Positions 59,955-64,000 of a DNA stretch of 64,000 nucleotides are shown here, one piece after another. A model generated the notes under the pieces. The model was not told the DNA's origin, did not search any database, and saw only the letters and a program-made list of their open reading frames with translations. A program made the translations under genes and the position numbers. Source of the DNA: Apiospora phragmitis (taxonomy: Eukaryota > Ascomycota > Sordariomycetes > Amphisphaeriales > Apiosporaceae); the NCBI GenBank assembly GCA_038363925.1, contig JAQQWL010000013.1:620001-684000 (forward strand), given 5' to 3'. Position 1 is the stretch's first letter, and each line of letters opens with the position of its first letter.

Positions 59955-62003
59955 ATGGCCTCAGAAACCTCCCAGGGCTCTTCACCGGTAGGCACCAAGC
60001 GCAAGTTTGACGAGACCCAGTTGCTCAGCAGATCACCTTACTACAAGCGCCGCCAATGCTCTGGAAAGGATTCCAACTATGCTGCTGACGTTGACCATGA
60101 TGACACCACTCACGACGCTATTGCTGCTCCTGCTACCGGCTCTAGCAGTCCACTAAGCGAAGTTAGCGATGACAGGGTGCCCTCTGCCGAAGAGTATTGT
60201 CGCCTTGAGCAGGAACGCCTGACTTGCGAGAAGGAGAACGAGTCCCCGGTGCGAGATGTTATCGAGGTCAAGACTGGGGAAGAAGACGATCTCGACAAGC
60301 TGCAAGAAAAACTCAAAGCTACATTGGCCCAGATCAAGACCGCAAACGAGGGCTGGCTGACTCCCGAGGTATTCGAGTACCTACAGTCCGAGGTCACCGC
60401 ATCGACTTTCTACTTGCCTGAGCCCACGGTACATAATGCTAAGACCGAGGGTGTTGATGCTGCCACTAATACCCGAAAGGTTATCAAGCTGGTGAGATCT
60501 TTGGAAACCCAAACGGATGTCGTTCCAGGTACCACCACTGCGATCCAAACTCCCGCCTCAGCTTTCGAAGCAGCTGCGACTCAGACGGAGCGATCGGTAT
60601 CCGACGCCAGCGTCCAGACCGACCCTATCCCCAAGACATTTCCTTCGGCCGATGAGGTCTTCAAGAATGACCTCAAATACATTCGTCGCGCTACACCTTT
60701 CGTACCCTCCACCAACGTCATCACAATCAAGTGTCGCCTGCGTGAGAAACAAACAAACACTCCTTCCGCTTCAAGAATCAGAAAACCTTCCTATCTCCCG
60801 TCGCCCAGCAGAACTCAGAATAGCAATCGCTTCAGTACACCGAGGACATCCAATTCCAAGGTAGTCTCATTGGTAGACGATGATGACGACGATGTTTCGA
60901 TGGTGGAGACCAATGGTGATAATTGGCGGACTGGAGGCTCAAGGTTTGGCAGTGACTTTGCCTACGGAAACATGGGCGGCCTCGGAGGTGCAGATGAGTT
61001 GGATGGTTACGAAGGAGGTGTTGAGAATGTCGAGTTTTACGGCATTCAGGGAACCACCAGCTCAACTCGCTCGTCCGAGTTACTTCGATACCAGGATAGG
61101 CAAAATGGTGTCGGCGAATTCCCATCACCTATGGTTGGTCTTCGTCTCCGTAAACGAGAATATTTGCTCGAAATCGGATCGAAGCACTGGACAGACCCCA
61201 TCTCTCGAGCTACGAGTATCCTTCAGGAATCATCATCATGGGGTAACACAGCCCCCATGGACGACAAAGAGGCCATCAAATCAAATTGGACGAAGCGCGG
61301 ATCGTACCAACTATACAAGGGGTTCCCACTCGTCGAGGACATCGAATTCATTGTGCACCGCAACAACCCGCCTGATGAGCCCGATGGAGACTGCTACTGG
61401 CGCAGTGTTTCGTTCTGCCTGTATGGCAGCGACGAGCATTGGAACGTCGTCAAGGCCGAGCACCTGGAATACCTGCACCATGTGTTGACGAACCCGCAGC
61501 ACCCAAGATACAATCTCTACCGCGAGCACCTGAACGGCCGTTTCTTCGACACCTCTTCGGTCGACGGCGTGACATTCAAGGCGAACATATGGCAACTCCT
61601 ACATCTCGCGCATGCCTGGACACCCGCCGTCGTCAGCCAGATCACGGCCGATCTGTACAACATCTGCGTCGTCATCTTCACGATGGAAAACGGAGTAGCC
61701 ACCGAGACCAACGTCCGTGGTGTCTACAACAGCCGCCACATCCTCCTCTGCTTCACCGGCGGCTGCCACTTCCAACCGATGACGCCGAACGAGTACGACG
61801 CCTGGGAGTTCAAGTACCCGCGCATCACTGTGGACGCAACGGCAAAGTATATCAACGCGCCCAAGACCATCTCGGCTAAGCAGACGTGGGAACATCCCTG
61901 GAGGAAGGAGTTCTCCTCGACCGTCTTGCCGCCTGTCCCTCGACTGCACGGTTGTAATATCCAAGAGCTTCGACACTATCTAGGTAGCAACCCTAGGCCT
62001 TGA
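59955..62003 (+). CDS. OTU-like cysteine protease domain protein with QT-motif array
   Basis: A 682-residue protein in one open frame. Residues 1-400 are largely disordered and acidic, with one predicted helix (DDLDKLQEKLKATLAQIK). The C-terminal third resembles an OTU deubiquitinase: PDGDCYWRSVS gives the Asp477-x-x-Cys480 pair as in OTU DGNCLFRA motifs, and CHFQP (His605, followed by an aromatic residue) fits the catalytic His. Residues 185-222 hold four QT motifs (TQT185, IQT197, TQT209, VQT220) spaced 12, 12 and 11 residues, with a further KQT at 265. TQT is the core of dynein light chain LC8 ligands. The OTU assignment rests on motifs only; ubiquitin activity is not shown. Confidence 0.6.
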   Translation: MASETSQGSSPVGTKRKFDETQLLSRSPYYKRRQCSGKDSNYAADVDHDDTTHDAIAAPATGSSSPLSEVSDDRVPSAEEYCRLEQERLTCEKENESPVRDVIEVKTGEEDDLDKLQEKLKATLAQIKTANEGWLTPEVFEYLQSEVTASTFYLPEPTVHNAKTEGVDAATNTRKVIKLVRSLETQTDVVPGTTTAIQTPASAFEAAATQTERSVSDASVQTDPIPKTFPSADEVFKNDLKYIRRATPFVPSTNVITIKCRLREKQTNTPSASRIRKPSYLPSPSRTQNSNRFSTPRTSNSKVVSLVDDDDDDVSMVETNGDNWRTGGSRFGSDFAYGNMGGLGGADELDGYEGGVENVEFYGIQGTTSSTRSSELLRYQDRQNGVGEFPSPMVGLRLRKREYLLEIGSKHWTDPISRATSILQESSSWGNTAPMDDKEAIKSNWTKRGSYQLYKGFPLVEDIEFIVHRNNPPDEPDGDCYWRSVSFCLYGSDEHWNVVKAEHLEYLHHVLTNPQHPRYNLYREHLNGRFFDTSSVDGVTFKANIWQLLHLAHAWTPAVVSQITADLYNICVVIFTMENGVATETNVRGVYNSRHILLCFTGGCHFQPMTPNEYDAWEFKYPRITVDATAKYINAPKTISAKQTWEHPWRKEFSSTVLPPVPRLHGCNIQELRHYLGSNPRP

Positions 62004-62758
62004 TTGACTGGGGAGGAGGGCACGTCGCGGCGGTGCCCAGCAAAAGGTGCTGGATGATGGGTGAATTAATGCCATCAACACGTCTGATGATAAAAGACTT
62101 GCAACAGGCAGCGCTACGGTTGGCAGACCATGAGGATCGGCCGTGGCCATTTTATCGATCTCTTGGAGGCGATGTGCGGAAACAAGACGTTGGGAATTTT
62201 CAGCGTTCAGTAGGATGGTTTATTGATGTAGTCCTCAGGATCGGACACTATATGGATATTTCGATACCAGAGGAAGCCCTGCGACGTGATCTAGTTGCCG
62301 GCCAAATAGAAGCTTGCTTTATCAGGATATGCGAGGATTTCTCTTGCCCATCACTCATCGCCCCGAAGGACGTGATCTGTGATCGGAATGATGGGCCTTC
62401 TTTAGTCGCTTAAGAATAATTGATCTACCAACGTTCCGTTCAGAAGCTCGTCCTAGAGGGAACACAGCCCTGGCTCTCCCGAAGGAGAGCACCGTTGGGG
62501 GGAGGGAATAAGGGGTTGCGATAACATAAGATCACGTTGTCATGATTCTGCACATGAACGTACCTCACCAGAAGGTCATATGGTATCTGATTGGGTCATA
62601 ATCTAGTGCCCTAGTCCATATCCTCGTAGTTGGGCCACATTTTAAGCCTCACGAAACGCCTCGCAAAGTTGTGTCATAGTCGTTCATGGAATCACATAAA
62701 GTTATACAAGAAGCTGCCAAGACCATGTCTTGTTGCAACTCATTGACAGCCCAAGAGC
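62004..62758. other. Convergent intergenic region
   Basis: 750 bp between convergent genes. A 137-codon open frame (62000-62413) overlaps the OTU-gene stop and has no recognisable domain, so it is treated as 3' untranslated sequence. Confidence 0.5.
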
Positions 62759-64000
62759 TCAGTCTGCAATGTGCTGGAACAGCGGCGAAATGGATTCGCC
62801 GTAGTGGTTCCTTCGAATGGCCTCGGAAAGTAAGAAGGAAAGGTCGAGAATAACCAACTTACTCGTGTTCTTGGCTTTGTCCTCACTGATGGGGAAGCTG
62901 TTGGTGACGATGATCTGATCGATGCACTCGCAGGCTTGGAGTTGCTCAAGACAGTCGCCACCAAAGACACCATGTGTTGCCATGCAGTACACCTTGTTGG
63001 CGTGACCTCGCTTAACCACCGTCTCAGCCGCGGCGATCCAGGAACCAGGCTTATCAATCATGTCGTCGACAATGAAGACTGGTCGATCCTTGACATCGCC
63101 CACTAGAGTAATCATGTGTTCCATACTGGGGTCCTTCAACTTCTCATCTTCTTCGTCGGATGAGACGTCAGCATCGCCCGATCCACCTAGAGCATGCGGC
63201 TCCGGTGCGAAGTATGACGACGCATGAGACATGGCCATGGGGTCATCAGCCTCGGTCTTTTCAGAATGCTGGCTACCTTCCCCTCCAGCATCTGACTGAT
63301 TGGCCGAAAGGGTAGTCATCAGGCACAATATGCCCTTGTACCAAACGGCCATGAGTCACGACCTGGGCTCGCACGTCGTTGAAATTCTGGCTCTCCTCCT
63401 CATTCAACTCATCGATGGGCGAGGCCGGAGTCGGGGCTTGACCGTTCTCGTGCGCATGAGCGGCGGACCATTAGAACGCCGAGGAGATACTTGCGCATCG
63501 GCTATGACTCGCGATGATCGGGGAGGAGTACTGTCCGCATCGTTGGACTGACTTGTCTCGGCTTCATCACTCGACATAGCTCGTGACAGCCGGTTGGTGC
63601 CGTTAGTGAGAGGAGCGGGTCGGTCGAAGCCATCGAGATGGTTCATGATCATGCTGACCGTCATGTTGGCACCAGCCCGCTTGCGATCCGTGGTAACAAT
63701 GCCAAAATTCAGCTTAAGAGCATCGGCCAGTGACGTGACTCGCTTGGTGCCGCCAGCATTCTTGGAGACGACAACGGCCTCCTTCCAATTGGATACGTTC
63801 ATGCGTATCCAGCGGGCTATCAGAGGCTCGGCGTGGAGATTATCGACAGGGCATTTGAAGAAGCCTTGCATCTGAGAAGCGTGTAGGTCAATCGTGATGA
63901 CGTGCTTGACGCCAGCTACGTGCATCAGATTGGCGAGCATTCTGGCCGTGATGGCGCCTCGATGAGACTTCTTCTTGGACTGTCGACTGTACGGGAAGTA
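62759..64000 (-). CDS. Ribose-phosphate pyrophosphokinase (Prs1/Prs5 type), partial
   Basis: Makes PRPP from ribose 5-phosphate and ATP for nucleotide, His and Trp synthesis. The gene runs off the right edge, so its start is missing. Visible motifs: SHRGAITARML, the signature DLHASQMQGFFKCPVDNLH, TTDRKRAG, a long Ser/acidic insertion (NHR) like that of fungal Prs1/Prs5, then VGDVKDRPVFIVDDMIDKPGSW and EAIRRNHYGESIS before the stop. The PRPP loop reads DDMIDKPGS rather than the canonical DDMIDTGGT, as in Prs1-type subunits. Two breaks lie in the insertion: a missing base in the GGGG run at 63433-63436 (then TPASPIDELNEEESQNF) and an extra base in AAA at 63307-63309 (then SANQSDAGGEG). Both are homopolymers. 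Confidence 0.9.

Noticed and set aside
62000..62413. 137-codon open frame after the OTU-like gene
   Set aside because: Overlaps the previous stop, has no domain, splice or composition support; more likely 3' untranslated sequence.

Overview
The window looks like nuclear chromosomal DNA of a filamentous ascomycete, probably a Sordariomycete. It has short introns (49-178 bp) with GTAAGT-like donors, long intergenic stretches, a Zn2Cys6 regulator, Dicer-like 1, a FlbA-type RGS protein with DEP-like region(s) and a DUF7053 protein. There are no bacterial operons, rRNA genes, CRISPR arrays or intact transposons.

Layout. 0.6-7.5 kb is a maltose-utilisation (MAL-like) cluster: a Zn2Cys6 regulator (-), a GH13 alpha-glucosidase (-) and a divergent MFS maltose-permease-like transporter (+). 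Next to it lies a decayed FAD-linked oxidoreductase. 9.3-14.1 kb has a ubiquitin C-terminal hydrolase and two unrecognised proteins. After a 4.4 kb gene-poor stretch come a conserved fungal protein of unknown function (18.5-21.3 kb), Dicer-like 1 (22.2-26.9 kb, -), and the housekeeping genes TAP42 and CDC73. 31.1-43.7 kb is a 12.6 kb stretch without a recognisable gene, ending at flbA. 47-64 kb carries a GPI-anchored Ser/Thr-rich surface protein with an in-frame TAG, a DUF7053 protein, ORC4 with a PHD finger and AT-hook-like motif, a Cid1-family nucleotidyltransferase, a cytochrome P450 remnant, an OTU-like protease with a regularly spaced QT-motif array, and a partial PRPP synthetase cut by the right edge.

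The main caution is that many conserved genes, including ones essential in yeasts, carry single-base frameshifts. These affect the maltase, UCH, DCL1 (2), ORC4, the Cid1 family gene (2), PRPP synthetase (2) and several hypotheticals. Many lie in short homopolymer runs, and the exon sums become divisible by three once each shift is counted as one base. This points to indel errors in the assembly more than to biology, so these genes are annotated as full-length with the break described. TF, MFS, TAP42, CDC73, flbA, DUF7053 and the OTU gene are open throughout.

The observations most worth following are the QT array (possible dynein light chain LC8 scaffold) in the OTU-like protein, the PHD/AT-hook architecture of ORC4, the in-frame TAG in the GPI protein, the 12.6 kb gene desert before flbA with a repeated TACCTACATG motif, and the uORF overlapping the flbA start.
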